Origin: Pseudomonas sp. SJZ074
Lineage (GTDB): Bacteria > Pseudomonadota > Gammaproteobacteria > Pseudomonadales > Pseudomonadaceae
DNA length: 47,950 bases
Assembly: GCF_007828215.1 (NCBI RefSeq)
Contig: NZ_VIUE01000038.1
Location: 1 to 47,950 of the forward strand
Direction of reading: 5' to 3'
This document shows, piece after piece, positions 35,089-43,281 of this stretch. The translations under genes were made by a program, and so were the position numbers. The notes under the pieces are model-generated. The model had not been told where the DNA came from. It was given only the letters and a program-made list of their open reading frames with translations, and did no database searches. Within the stretch, counting starts at the first letter, position 1. Each line of letters begins with the position of its first letter.

Positions 35089-35550
35089 ATTGCGCTGGAT
35101 TCCTGCGTGAGTCTCGCACAAGGATAGCGTAGACAGGGGAAGTGACATCCGTCACCGCGATCCACGCTAAGACTCGCCCGAGGGCCAAAAAGTGCCGCGA
35201 GGCGGTTGCCTATCTTTACCAGCGCTTGCCGACCGATGCTCGAGGCCCGTTGTCGCACGGCGTCGCCGTGGGGATTGTTCATTTTCGATCTGATCAATAT
35301 TGAGCCCCCCTGGTTGGTTCGCCCCATGCGCCATGATGGAAAAAGCAAAACTCCTATCGTCCACTGTAGACGGTTGCCACGACGATATTGCTCAATCGGA
35401 AAATATCGTTGTGCAGAAAACCTGCTTGCACGCCCGGCTCATGCGCAAAAAACCAGCCGACCAGTGCCAGCGCCAGCCCCGGCAACCCTGCTATCATCCG
35501 CCGCAGCCTTTTAACCGCTACTTTTTCCACAGCCGATCACGAGCGAATTC
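35089..35550. other. Divergent intergenic region algR–argH without algZ
   Basis: 462 bp with no supported gene. Short frames on either strand show no family features. In P. aeruginosa the sensor gene algZ (fimS) occupies this place; nothing resembling a histidine-kinase remnant is visible. The region should hold the algR and argH promoters, with the CRP/Vfr-like box at 35141-35156 on the algR side. The argH side is AT-richer around 35330-35440. Confidence 0.7.
35141..35156. promoter_or_regulatory. Candidate CRP/Vfr site upstream of algR
   Basis: AGTGA-CATCCG-TCACC fits the GTGA-N6-TCAC core of the CRP/Vfr consensus (TGTGA-N6-TCACA); both inner half-sites are exact. It lies about 53-68 bases before the algR start. 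Vfr is known to raise fimS-algR transcription in P. aeruginosa, which makes the location plausible. Found by eye. Confidence 0.5.
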
Positions 35551-36945
35551 ATGAGCACTGACAAGACCAATCAGTCCTGGGGCGGCCGCTTCAGTGAACC
35601 CGTCGACGCCTTCGTCGCCCGCTTCACCGCCTCCGTCAATTTTGACCAGCGCCTGTATCGCCACGACATCATGGGTTCGATCGCCCACGCCACCATGCTG
35701 GCCAAGGTCGGCGTGCTGACCGATGCCGAGCGCGACAGCATCATCGATGGCCTGAAGACCATCCAGGGTGAAATCGAGGCCGGCCAATTCGACTGGCGTG
35801 TCGACCTCGAAGACGTGCACATGAACATCGAAGCGCGCCTGACCGACCGCATCGGCGTGACCGGCAAGAAGCTGCACACCGGCCGCAGTCGCAACGACCA
35901 GGTCGCCACCGACATCCGCCTGTGGCTGCGTGATGAAATCGACCTGATCCTGGCCGAGATCACCCGCCTGCAGAAAGGCCTGTTGGAACAGGCCGAGCGT
36001 GAGGCCGAAAGCATCATGCCCGGCTTCACGCACTTGCAGACCGCCCAACCTGTAACGTTTGGGCATCACATGCTGGCCTGGTTCGAAATGCTCAGCCGCG
36101 ACTATGAGCGCCTGGTCGATTGCCGCAAGCGCACCAACCGTATGCCCCTGGGCAGCGCCGCGCTGGCCGGCACCACCTACCCGATCGATCGCGAATATAC
36201 CGCCCAACTGCTGGGCTTCGACGCCGTGGGCGGCAACTCGCTGGATAACGTCTCGGACCGCGATTTCGCCATCGAATTCTGCGCCGCCGCAAGCATCGCG
36301 ATGATGCACCTGTCGCGCTTCTCCGAAGAGCTGGTGCTGTGGACCAGCGCGCAGTTCCAGTTCATCGACCTGCCAGATCGTTTCTGCACCGGCAGCTCGA
36401 TCATGCCGCAAAAGAAAAACCCTGATGTGCCGGAGCTGGTACGGGGCAAGAGCGGCCGGGTATTCGGCGCGCTGATGGGCCTGCTGACCCTGATGAAAGG
36501 CCAACCGCTGGCCTACAACAAGGACAATCAGGAAGACAAGGAGCCGCTGTTCGACGCCGCCGACACCCTGCGCGACTCACTGCGCGCCTTCGCCGACATG
36601 ATCCCGGCCATCAAGCCCAAGCATGCGGTGATGCGCGAAGCGGCCCTGCGCGGTTTCTCCACCGCGACAGACCTGGCCGATTACCTGGTGCGCCGTGGCC
36701 TGCCATTCCGCGATTGCCATGAAATCGTTGGGCATGCCGTGAAATACGGTGTGGACAACGGCAAGGATCTTGCGGAGATGAGCCTGGACGAACTGCGTCA
36801 GTTCAGCGACCAGATCGAGCAGGACGTGTTTGCTGTCCTGACTCTGGAGGGTTCGGTCAACGCCCGTGACCATATCGGCGGTACGGCGCCGGCGCAGGTG
36901 AAGGCTGCCGTGGTACGTGGCCAGGCGCTGCTGGCCAGTCGCTAA
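35551..36945 (+). CDS. argH: Argininosuccinate lyase
   Basis: 464 residues. Splits argininosuccinate into arginine and fumarate, the last step of arginine synthesis. The superfamily blocks are HTGRSRNDQVATD (near 110), TAQPVTFGHHMLAW (near 160) and the signature loop GSSIMPQKKNPD with the catalytic serine (near 282). ATG 35551 gives the standard N-terminus TNQSWGGRFSEPVDAFVARF. It is divergent from algR, and no other arginine gene is nearby. Confidence 0.97.
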   Translation: MSTDKTNQSWGGRFSEPVDAFVARFTASVNFDQRLYRHDIMGSIAHATMLAKVGVLTDAERDSIIDGLKTIQGEIEAGQFDWRVDLEDVHMNIEARLTDRIGVTGKKLHTGRSRNDQVATDIRLWLRDEIDLILAEITRLQKGLLEQAEREAESIMPGFTHLQTAQPVTFGHHMLAWFEMLSRDYERLVDCRKRTNRMPLGSAALAGTTYPIDREYTAQLLGFDAVGGNSLDNVSDRDFAIEFCAAASIAMMHLSRFSEELVLWTSAQFQFIDLPDRFCTGSSIMPQKKNPDVPELVRGKSGRVFGALMGLLTLMKGQPLAYNKDNQEDKEPLFDAADTLRDSLRAFADMIPAIKPKHAVMREAALRGFSTATDLADYLVRRGLPFRDCHEIVGHAVKYGVDNGKDLAEMSLDELRQFSDQIEQDVFAVLTLEGSVNARDHIGGTAPAQVKAAVVRGQALLASR

Positions 36946-36952
36946 GACCCAA

Positions 36953-37035
36953 AAGCATCGCGAGCAGGCTCGCTCCCACAGGGGATCTCTGTGTTCACAG
37001 ATCCTCGGGAGCGAGCCTGCTCGCGAAAGCATGCT
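36953..37035. repeat. REPIN, CGCGAGCAGGCTCGCTCCC family
   Basis: CGCGAGCAGGCTCGCTCCC at 36959-36977 and its inverse GGGAGCGAGCCTGCTCGCG at 37007-37025 enclose an inner palindrome GATCTCTGTG/CACAGATC. Outer AGCAT/ATGCT bases extend the symmetry. It separates the converging argH and GST genes. Confidence 0.88.
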
Positions 37036-37052
37036 TCAGAACAGCACAAATC

Positions 37053-37712
37053 TCACTTTTTGGCGGCGATCATCGCCAAAAACTCTGGCATCCCCGCTTC
37101 CCTGTCCGCCGCGATCCGCTGCACGTTCGGATTCGCCCCCAACCGCTCCATCAGCGCCTTGGCCGCCGGCATGTCTGCGAAGAAGTCGATATCGAACAAC
37201 TTCTTGCCTACCTGTAAGGCTGGCGAAACACCGTAGAGAAAGTACAAATCGGCAATGCTCAGGCTATCGCCTGCCACATAGGGTGAGAACTTGCCGTGCC
37301 TGCCCAGCGAGGCGAACCCCAGCAACAGTTCAGCCTTGCTCTTTTCCTTGATGGCATCCGGTACCGTCATACCGAAAAATGCCTCGGCGTAGCAGGCACG
37401 CCCCGGCAGTTCGATGTACAACTCGATTTCCCGGCACAGGGCCAGGGCCTGGGCTCGTTCGTACGGGTCGGCGGGCAGCAGGGCCTTGCCCGGCTGGGTT
37501 TGCTCAATGTATTCGAGGATGACGCTGGTTTCGCTGATGAAGCCCTGGTCGGTTTTCAGCACCGGCACTTTGCCCCGTGGGCTGATGGCGAGTATTTCCG
37601 GAGTCTGGCTGCCATAGAAGGGTACTTCTTCGAAGGGCACGCCCTTCTCCAGCAACGCCAGCTTGACCATGTTGTAATAATTGCTGGCGCAGAAACCATA
37701 AAGCTTGAACAT
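37053..37712 (-). CDS. Glutathione S-transferase family protein
   Basis: 219 residues. The N-terminal thioredoxin fold includes MFKLYGFCASNYYNMVKLALLEKG, the cis-proline GKVPVLKT and the glutathione gamma-glutamyl site ETSVILEYIE. The C-terminal helical domain follows from about residue 88. The class and electrophile substrate cannot be given. It lies alone between REPIN and the small acidic protein, with its start facing away from it. Confidence 0.9.
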   Translation of the reverse strand: MFKLYGFCASNYYNMVKLALLEKGVPFEEVPFYGSQTPEILAISPRGKVPVLKTDQGFISETSVILEYIEQTQPGKALLPADPYERAQALALCREIELYIELPGRACYAEAFFGMTVPDAIKEKSKAELLLGFASLGRHGKFSPYVAGDSLSIADLYFLYGVSPALQVGKKLFDIDFFADMPAAKALMERLGANPNVQRIAADREAGMPEFLAMIAAKK

Positions 37713-37836
37713 TGCAAATACCTCCGGTCCGTGTGGGGTGGGCAGCCTTGCGTTATAGACTGTCAGGAGGTTTCACGCCAGGCGCATCACGCAGCTGGAT
37801 GCAGGTAAACTGGTGCCTTTCCCACAGGAGCCTGCC

Positions 37837-38121
37837 ATGAGCGAGCCAACCGACATCGACAACGACGAAGAAGAATTCGTCGAGTCGACCCTGATCGAAG
37901 CCATAGAAAACCAGATCGAAAGCGGCAACCCGCCAGCAGCCAAGGCCACCTTCAACAAACTGACCCTGGTCAATTACGAGCGCGAAGAAATTCTGAACCT
38001 CATGGCCCATGTGCTGGCCTTCGAAATCGACGCCATGCTCGAGGAAGACCGCCCGTTCGATACCCAGTGGTATGAAGAGGCGTTGCGCAAACTGCCCGAA
38101 CTGCCACCGGAAAAGAGCTGA
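37837..38121 (+). CDS. Small acidic protein, function unknown
   Basis: 94 residues from ATG 37837 with AGGAG before it. It is strongly acidic at the N-terminus (DIDNDEEEFVESTL) and then helical (IEAIENQIESGNPPAAKATFNKL, ILNLMAHVLAFEIDAML), ending in a Pro-rich EALRKLPELPPEKS. I recognise it as a small protein found near cyaA in other pseudomonads but know no function. Codon use looks like the neighbours, so it is a real gene. Charge and helix content suggest a protein-binding role (inference). Confidence 0.85.
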   Translation: MSEPTDIDNDEEEFVESTLIEAIENQIESGNPPAAKATFNKLTLVNYEREEILNLMAHVLAFEIDAMLEEDRPFDTQWYEEALRKLPELPPEKS

Positions 38122-38141
38122 ACTTACGGTACACGACTGCT

Positions 38142-38254
38142 CTGTGGCGAGGGGATTTATCCCCGTTGGACTGCGCAGCAGGCCTAGAGAATCGGGCGAC
38201 GATTAATTTCAAGGGTCGCTTCGCGACCCAACGGGGATAAATCCCCTCGCCACA
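38142..38254. repeat. REPIN, GGGGATTTATCCCC family
   Basis: TGTGGCGAGGGGATTTATCC at 38142 is mirrored by GGATAAATCCCCTCGCCACA ending at 38254. An inner palindrome GGGTCGCTTCGCGACCC lies near 38213-38229. It belongs to the same family as the one at 42242-42364. Confidence 0.9.
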
Positions 38255-38401
38255 AGGGACTTGCGTGGTCTCGGTATCGCAGAAGACCTTGGCTCTACCA
38301 CCCAAAACAAAAAAAGCCGGCCTCCGGCACTGGACAGCTCGGCTGAGTGCGCTCACCTTAGTAACGCTATCGACCATATTCCTAGAAAGTCTGGAGTCCT
38401 T

Positions 38402-38650
38402 ATGTCGCTTACCCCTGAGCTGGTTGCCGAACTGGAAATCCTTGCACTCTTCAACCTGGACAGTTCCCAGGAAGGCCTGAAAATCCATCAGACCGCTGCC
38501 CCTGCAGCCATTGCCGCTGCCCGACGTCTATACGAGAAAGACCTGATCAGCCAGCCCGACGGCGGCTACCTGACCAGCCTGGGACGGGATGCCGCCCAAA
38601 ATGTCCAAACCGTCCTGACGATACTCAGCGTTCAACAAGAAGCCGCCTGA
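38402..38650 (+). CDS. TIGR02647 family protein, putative DNA-binding
   Basis: 82 residues from ATG 38402 (SLTPELVAELEILALFNLDSS). The sequence AAAIAAARRLYEKDLISQPDGGYLTSLGRDAA resembles a winged-helix wing, which is why the family is often labelled DNA-binding. There is no experimental role that I know. A longer frame from 38261 starts in the REPIN flank and is not used. A weak stem lies just after it at 38666-38691. Confidence 0.85.
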   Translation: MSLTPELVAELEILALFNLDSSQEGLKIHQTAAPAAIAAARRLYEKDLISQPDGGYLTSLGRDAAQNVQTVLTILSVQQEAA

Positions 38651-38817
38651 TCCCCCTACCGCCCACGGAAATCTCCTCTATGGGATTTCCGCAGGCGCAC
38701 TGACGCACAACGTAAAAAACCGGCATCAAAAACCTGTTTTCAGCTTAAGTATTCCCAAGACCGGGCGCTAACCTGCCATCACCCCACGTTCGACGCCGAA
38801 AGCCGGTTTGAGCCGAC

Positions 38818-41661
38818 ATGACCCGCAATCACGAAATACGCCCCGATCTGGACGAGGGAATCGACCGCAAGGTGCTGAGCCAGTTGCGCGCCCGTTTTCT
38901 CAAGCTCAATACCGTGCGGCTGGAGCGCGCCCTCGAAGGCCTGTCACCCCGCCAGCAAGGCGTACTGACGTTGTTGCCGCTGTTTTTCCACGTCAACCAT
39001 CCGCTGCTGCCCGGCTACGTCTCCGGCAGCACGCCCGCCGGGCTGTCGAACTACGAGCCTGATGCCGATGTTCTTGCCGAAGCCCAGCGACTGACCCGTT
39101 CGTTTTCCTACAAGCCACGCCATGGCAGCAATCCGCCGCGACCGATCCTGGGCTTGTACCTGATGGGTAGCCTGGGCACGCTCGCCCAGGCGGATCAGAG
39201 CGACATGGATGTCTGGGTCTGCCATGGGCCGGACCTGAGCGACGACGAACTGGCCGAGCTGCGCAAAAAATGCCAGTTGCTCGAAGCCTGGGCCGCGACC
39301 CAGGGCGCCGAAGCCCATTTCTTCCTGATCGACCCGGCCCGGTTCGTGCGGGGTGAACGGGACAATCAGCTCAGTTCCGACGATTGCGGCACGACTCAGC
39401 ACTACCTGCTGCTGGACGAGTTCTACCGCACCGCGATCTGGCTGGCCGGGCGCACACCGATCTGGTGGCTGGTGCCGGTGTACGAGGAAGACAACTATGA
39501 GCAATACACCCATACGTTGCTTTCCAAACGCTTCATCCGCGCCGATGAAACCCTCGACCTCGGGCACCTGGCCTATATTCCACCGGGCGAGTTCATTGGC
39601 GCCGGGCTCTGGCAGTTGTTCAAGGGCATCGAGTCACCCTACAAATCCGTGCTCAAACTGTTGCTGACCGAGGTCTACGCCAGCGAACACCCCGATGTCC
39701 GCTGCCTGAGCCTGCGCTTCAAGCAAGCCGTATTCGCCAACCGCCTGGACCTGGAGGAGCTGGACCCTTACATGCTGGTGTACCGCCGTATCGAGGAATA
39801 CCTCAACGCTCGCGGCGAACCCGAGCGCCTGGAGTTGATCCGACGCGCGCTGTACCTGAAGGTCAACCGCAAGCTCACCGGTCAAGGGCGCAGCAGCAGT
39901 TGGCAGCGGACGCTGCTCGAACGCCTGGCCGGAGAATGGGGCTGGGACCCGCGCCAGCTCGCGCTCCTGGACAGCCGCAGCCAGTGGAAGGTGCGCCAGG
40001 TCAGCAACGAGCGGCGCGCGCTGGTCAACGAACTGACCTATAGCTACCGCTTCCTGACCCAGTTCGCCCGCACCGAAAAAACCGTCAGCCTGCTCAACAA
40101 GCGCGACCTCAACGTCCTTGGCCGCCGGCTGTATGCAGCTTTCGAACGCAAGGCTGACAAGGTCGAGTTCATCAACCCCGGCATCGCCCCGGACCTGGCC
40201 GAGGATACCCTGACGCTGGTCCAGTCGCCCAACAAGAAAGAACCCGGGCAGAACCAGTGGGGCCTCTACAACGGCAGCCTCAATGCTCTGGAATGGGAGA
40301 ACTTCGCGCCGATCAAGCGCAGCCGCGAATTGCTGGAACTGCTGACCTGGTGCCATCGCAACGGCGTGATCGACAGCAGCACACGCCTGGCGCTGCACCC
40401 AGGCGACAGCGACCTGAGCGAGTTCGAACTGTTCAACCTGCTGGGTAGCCTGCAACAGGCCATCGCCCTGCCCCTGGCCATGGTCGACGAAGAACAGCTG
40501 CTGCACGCCAGCGTCCCCAGTGAAGTGCTGATCCTGGTGAACGTCGGCGTCGACCCGCTCAAGCATCACCGCGACCTGAACATCCTGATGACCACCGAGC
40601 GCACCGACTCCCTGAGCTATGCCGGGGTCCGGGAAAACCTCGTGTTGACCCTCGACCAGGTCACGCTCAACAGCTGGAATGAAGTACTGGTCAACCGATT
40701 CGATGGCGAACACGCACTGCTCGACTGCCTGCGCGACTACCTCAACGACCTGCCCGCCGCTGCGCGCCAACCGCGCTTGCAGGTGCGCTGTTTCTGCCAC
40801 AACCGGGCGCAGTTCATTGCGCGACGGGTCGAAGAGGTCATCGAAACGGCCCAGACCCTGTTGTTGAGCAGGCTCAACCATCGCTACCTGCTGCAGGTGC
40901 AGCAGTATTATCACGTGTTGGAACTGGTCCCGGGCCAGGTCAAGCACGTGGCGCTGGGCAGCCTGTCGGCGCTGCTGGATTACCTGGGCGAAGAACTGGA
41001 TGCCTACAGCCCGCTGCATCTGGACCCGATGGCGCTGGAAGACCACGACCTGGCGCTGATCCTGCCGATGGGCCAGCCGGAATGCATCCAGGTGTTCTAC
41101 CGGGTCAATGAGGACGACGCCGATCTGTACGTGCTCGATGAGCTCAATGCCCTGTGGCAACAGCGCCTGCCTTATCACGACGAACAGAGCCTGCTGGTAC
41201 CGCTGCAGCGCTTCCTGCAGTCAGTGCTGTACCGTCGGGACGCCTTGCTGTCGATGGACACCGACCAGCCGTTGAACCTGGATACCCTGTACTACCAGCT
41301 CCTGCCCTCAGGTAACGGACGCGCACGCCGGGTCGAAATGCGCCCGGCGCCGCAGACACCCGAGAACAAGCCGTTCTACGACGTGCAGGCCATCATCGGC
41401 AAAGCGACCCATGGCCAGGTCCACGTCACCCTGTATTGCAATCAACAGGAGTTTTCGGAACTGGAACATGGCGACCAACTGTTCCGTGTGGTCGCCAGTG
41501 AGATCGTCGAGCAGCGCCGCGAGGCCGAACGCTATCGCTGCTACATCACCGACCTGGACCTCTCGGGCCTGGTGGGTGATAGCGCTTGCTCAAGTAATCT
41601 GTACCTGCGCTACAAGGCCGATCTGGAACGCGCCCTGAACGAAGCGCTGGCCCTGGTCTGA
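38818..41661 (+). CDS. cyaA: Class I adenylate cyclase CyaA
   Basis: 947 residues, a normal length for class I cyclases. The N-terminal catalytic domain has a nucleotidyltransferase motif: Gly117-Ser118 in LMGSLGTLAQAD, followed by Asp129 and Asp131 in SDMDVWVC. The long C-terminal region (from about 540) is regulatory in enterobacteria. It makes cAMP for Vfr/CRP. The 167-bp leader holds no clear CRP site. It ends five bases from the convergent rnk gene. Confidence 0.97.
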   Translation: MTRNHEIRPDLDEGIDRKVLSQLRARFLKLNTVRLERALEGLSPRQQGVLTLLPLFFHVNHPLLPGYVSGSTPAGLSNYEPDADVLAEAQRLTRSFSYKPRHGSNPPRPILGLYLMGSLGTLAQADQSDMDVWVCHGPDLSDDELAELRKKCQLLEAWAATQGAEAHFFLIDPARFVRGERDNQLSSDDCGTTQHYLLLDEFYRTAIWLAGRTPIWWLVPVYEEDNYEQYTHTLLSKRFIRADETLDLGHLAYIPPGEFIGAGLWQLFKGIESPYKSVLKLLLTEVYASEHPDVRCLSLRFKQAVFANRLDLEELDPYMLVYRRIEEYLNARGEPERLELIRRALYLKVNRKLTGQGRSSSWQRTLLERLAGEWGWDPRQLALLDSRSQWKVRQVSNERRALVNELTYSYRFLTQFARTEKTVSLLNKRDLNVLGRRLYAAFERKADKVEFINPGIAPDLAEDTLTLVQSPNKKEPGQNQWGLYNGSLNALEWENFAPIKRSRELLELLTWCHRNGVIDSSTRLALHPGDSDLSEFELFNLLGSLQQAIALPLAMVDEEQLLHASVPSEVLILVNVGVDPLKHHRDLNILMTTERTDSLSYAGVRENLVLTLDQVTLNSWNEVLVNRFDGEHALLDCLRDYLNDLPAAARQPRLQVRCFCHNRAQFIARRVEEVIETAQTLLLSRLNHRYLLQVQQYYHVLELVPGQVKHVALGSLSALLDYLGEELDAYSPLHLDPMALEDHDLALILPMGQPECIQVFYRVNEDDADLYVLDELNALWQQRLPYHDEQSLLVPLQRFLQSVLYRRDALLSMDTDQPLNLDTLYYQLLPSGNGRARRVEMRPAPQTPENKPFYDVQAIIGKATHGQVHVTLYCNQQEFSELEHGDQLFRVVASEIVEQRREAERYRCYITDLDLSGLVGDSACSSNLYLRYKADLERALNEALALV

Positions 41662-41666
41662 AGCCC

Positions 41667-42077
41667 TCAGAGGTGGAAGTCGCCACCCGCTTCGGGCTGG
41701 TATTCCACCGCCAGCAGCGTCAACTTCAACGTCTTGCCACCCGGTGCCGGCCAATCAATGTGCTGGCCGACCTTCAGCCCGAGCAAGGCGCTGCCCACCG
41801 GCGCAAGGATCGAGACCTTGCCTTCGTCGGCATTCGCGTCCTGTGGATAAACCAGGGTCAGATGGTAATCCTTGCCGCTGCCCTCCTCGCGGCAATGTAC
41901 GCGCGCGTTCATGGTCACGACATCGGCGGGCACTTCTTCATGGCTCACCAGGGTCTCGGCGCGGTCCAGTTCGGTTTGCAACGCAATCACGCCCGGCAGT
42001 GTTTCGTCGAGACTGTCGATCAGGCGCTCCAGACGCTGTACGTCCAGGCGGGTAAGAGTGATGGAAGGTGCGGTCAT
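41667..42077 (-). CDS. rnk: Rnk, nucleoside diphosphate kinase regulator
   Basis: 136 residues from ATG 42077. An N-terminal coiled coil (LTRLDVQRLERLIDSLDE) is followed by a GreA-C-like FKBP domain (YHLTLVYPQDANADEGKVSILAPVGSALLGLKVGQHIDWPAP). Rnk binds RNA polymerase like the Gre factors but has a short coiled coil. A start at 42116 would lie inside the terminator stem, so 42077 is preferred. Confidence 0.94.
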   Translation of the reverse strand: MTAPSITLTRLDVQRLERLIDSLDETLPGVIALQTELDRAETLVSHEEVPADVVTMNARVHCREEGSGKDYHLTLVYPQDANADEGKVSILAPVGSALLGLKVGQHIDWPAPGGKTLKLTLLAVEYQPEAGGDFHL

Positions 42078-42114
42078 GATCCAGGCAGACTCCTTTCTTC
42101 TGCACGAAAAAAGC

Positions 42115-42144
42115 AAAACCCCGCCACAAAAAGACGGGGTTTTT
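42115..42144. terminator. Bidirectional intrinsic terminator upstream of rnk
   Basis: AAAACCCCG (42115-42123) pairs with CGGGGTTTT (42135-42143); T-runs follow on both strands. It should stop minus-strand transcripts from cyaY/DUF1289 before rnk, and plus-strand read-through from cyaA. Confidence 0.88.
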
Positions 42145-42241
42145 CACAGGCCTCGGCAAGTTGAGGCGTAGCCGGACACTATCACAGCTCAAAAAATATA
42201 CAACCCACAGGTAGTCGCACTCACTGCATGAGATGTAGAAC

Positions 42242-42364
42242 TGTGGCGCGGGGATTTATCCCCGCTGGGCTGTAAAGCAGCCCCAAAGCAGTCAATCTGA
42301 CAAATCGAAGTGTCAGGTTTTAGGGCCGCTTCGCGGCCCGGCGGGGATAAATCCCCTCGCCACA
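42242..42364. repeat. REPIN, GGGGATTTATCCCC family
   Basis: TGTGGCGCGGGGATTTATCC at 42242 is mirrored by GGATAAATCCCCTCGCCACA ending at 42364; the arms differ at one base. The inner palindrome GGGCCGCTTCGCGGCCC is at 42323-42339. It begins four bases after the DUF1289 stop on that gene's strand. Confidence 0.9.
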
Positions 42365-42368
42365 TTGA

Positions 42369-42587
42369 TCACACCAAGGCTTTGCGTCGCGCCGCCTCGG
42401 CACGGATCTCCCGCCGCCGCTCGTCATCGGCCGAGCGCCATTCACGGATATCCTCCACATGGCGGAAACAGCCGATGCAGACCTTCTGCTCATCCAGCTT
42501 GCATACACGGGTACACGGCGACGGCACGGCAGGGCTGACGTTGCTGTAGAGCGGCTTGGGTGGCCGGCCCGGGACGGTCTGGCTCAC
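42369..42587 (-). CDS. DUF1289 family small zinc-ribbon-like protein
   Basis: 72 residues starting at GTG 42587, five bases after the cyaY stop. The four cysteines of the family are in CTRVCKLDEQKVCIGCFRH (CX3C…CX2C), probably a metal site, followed by IREWRSADDERRREIRAEA. Relatives are often annotated as Fe-S or zinc proteins; the role is unknown. The frame is open further upstream only because it runs antisense-like through cyaY out of frame. Pairing with cyaY suggests an iron-related job (inference). Confidence 0.88.
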   Translation of the reverse strand: MSQTVPGRPPKPLYSNVSPAVPSPCTRVCKLDEQKVCIGCFRHVEDIREWRSADDERRREIRAEAARRKALV

Positions 42588-42591
42588 GTTG

Positions 42592-42918
42592 TCACAGGCC
42601 TTCGAACTCAAGTTCGACACCGGCCTGCTGCTTGACGATACGCTCGAGCATCTCGCCCAACTGCTCTGCGTGCTTGTCGCATACCCAGCGTTCGCTTTCC
42701 TCGTCGTAGTCGAAGTGGAAACCACCGGACACCGCCGCCAGCCACAACTGCCGCAGTGGCTCCTGGCGACTGAAGATCAACTGGCTGCCATTTTCGAACT
42801 TGACGGTGAGCACACCCGCAGAGCTTTCCAGATCGATGTCCAGTTCGCTCTCATCGAAGATATCCTCCAGTATTTGCTGGGTGGTATCGACCAGATCGTG
42901 GAAACGGGCTTCTTTCAT
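42592..42918 (-). CDS. cyaY: CyaY, bacterial frataxin
   Basis: 108 residues from ATG 42918 with GAGG upstream. The frataxin fold shows in KEARFHDLVDTTQQILEDIFDES (acidic iron-binding helix), GVLTVKFENGSQLIFSRQEPLRQLWLAA and GGFHFDYDE. It binds iron and tunes the IscS desulfurase in Fe-S cluster assembly. The same open frame runs on to 44694 as the antisense of lysA, which is not coding. It is divergent from lptM, as usual next to lysA. Confidence 0.96.
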   Translation of the reverse strand: MKEARFHDLVDTTQQILEDIFDESELDIDLESSAGVLTVKFENGSQLIFSRQEPLRQLWLAAVSGGFHFDYDEESERWVCDKHAEQLGEMLERIVKQQAGVELEFEGL

Positions 42919-43061
42919 TGCGACAACCTCAAAATGTCTGCTCATGCTCAAGCGCCGCAAGATACGGGTGCGGCCAGATGATTGCAAAGAATAACCCATC
43001 AGCGACCACCAGCCCCGCCGGACGGGAGCCCCGTTGCATAGGCAAGCCGCCGGGTGGCCGG

Positions 43062-43067
43062 TATACT
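43062..43067 (+). promoter_or_regulatory. Candidate -10 of the lptM-lysA operon
   Basis: TATACT 35 bases before the lptM start, with a weak TAGGCA 17 bases upstream (43039-43044) as -35. Judged by eye. Confidence 0.35.
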
Positions 43068-43101
43068 CCGGCGCAATTAATGCATTTTCAAGGATTTCGC
43101 C

Positions 43102-43272
43102 ATGAAGCGCCTGATCTCTTCCCTTGCTGCGCTCGTCGCGGTTGCCTGCCTTGTGACAGCCTGTGGTCAAAAAGGTCCGCTGTACCTGCCTGACGACAGC
43201 AAGTCCCCTGAAGAGCAGGCCAAGTCGTCGCAATCCAAAGCCCACACGCACGACACTCACACCACCTACTAA
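43102..43272 (+). CDS. lptM: LptM (YifL)-type small lipoprotein
   Basis: 56 residues. A lipoprotein signal MKRLISSLAALVAVACLVTAC ends in the lipobox VTAC with Cys21 acylated, followed at once by the family signature GQKGPLYLP. The tail is His/Thr/Asp-rich (KAHTHDTHTTY). LptM helps the LptD outer-membrane lipopolysaccharide translocon mature its disulfides. It lies nine bases before lysA, its usual position. Confidence 0.92.
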   Translation: MKRLISSLAALVAVACLVTACGQKGPLYLPDDSKSPEEQAKSSQSKAHTHDTHTTY

Positions 43273-43281
43273 GGGAACGCC

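Noticed and set aside
38142..38254. Repeats considered as a CRISPR array
   Set aside because: There are only two inverted copies per locus with no regular spacers; they are REP palindromes.
38666..38691. Stem CGGAAATC/GATTTCCG as a terminator of the TIGR02647 gene
   Set aside because: Eight-base stem without a T-run; too weak to call.
39634..41178. 514-codon minus-strand frame
   Set aside because: Antisense to cyaA, whose class I cyclase sequence is continuous on the plus strand.
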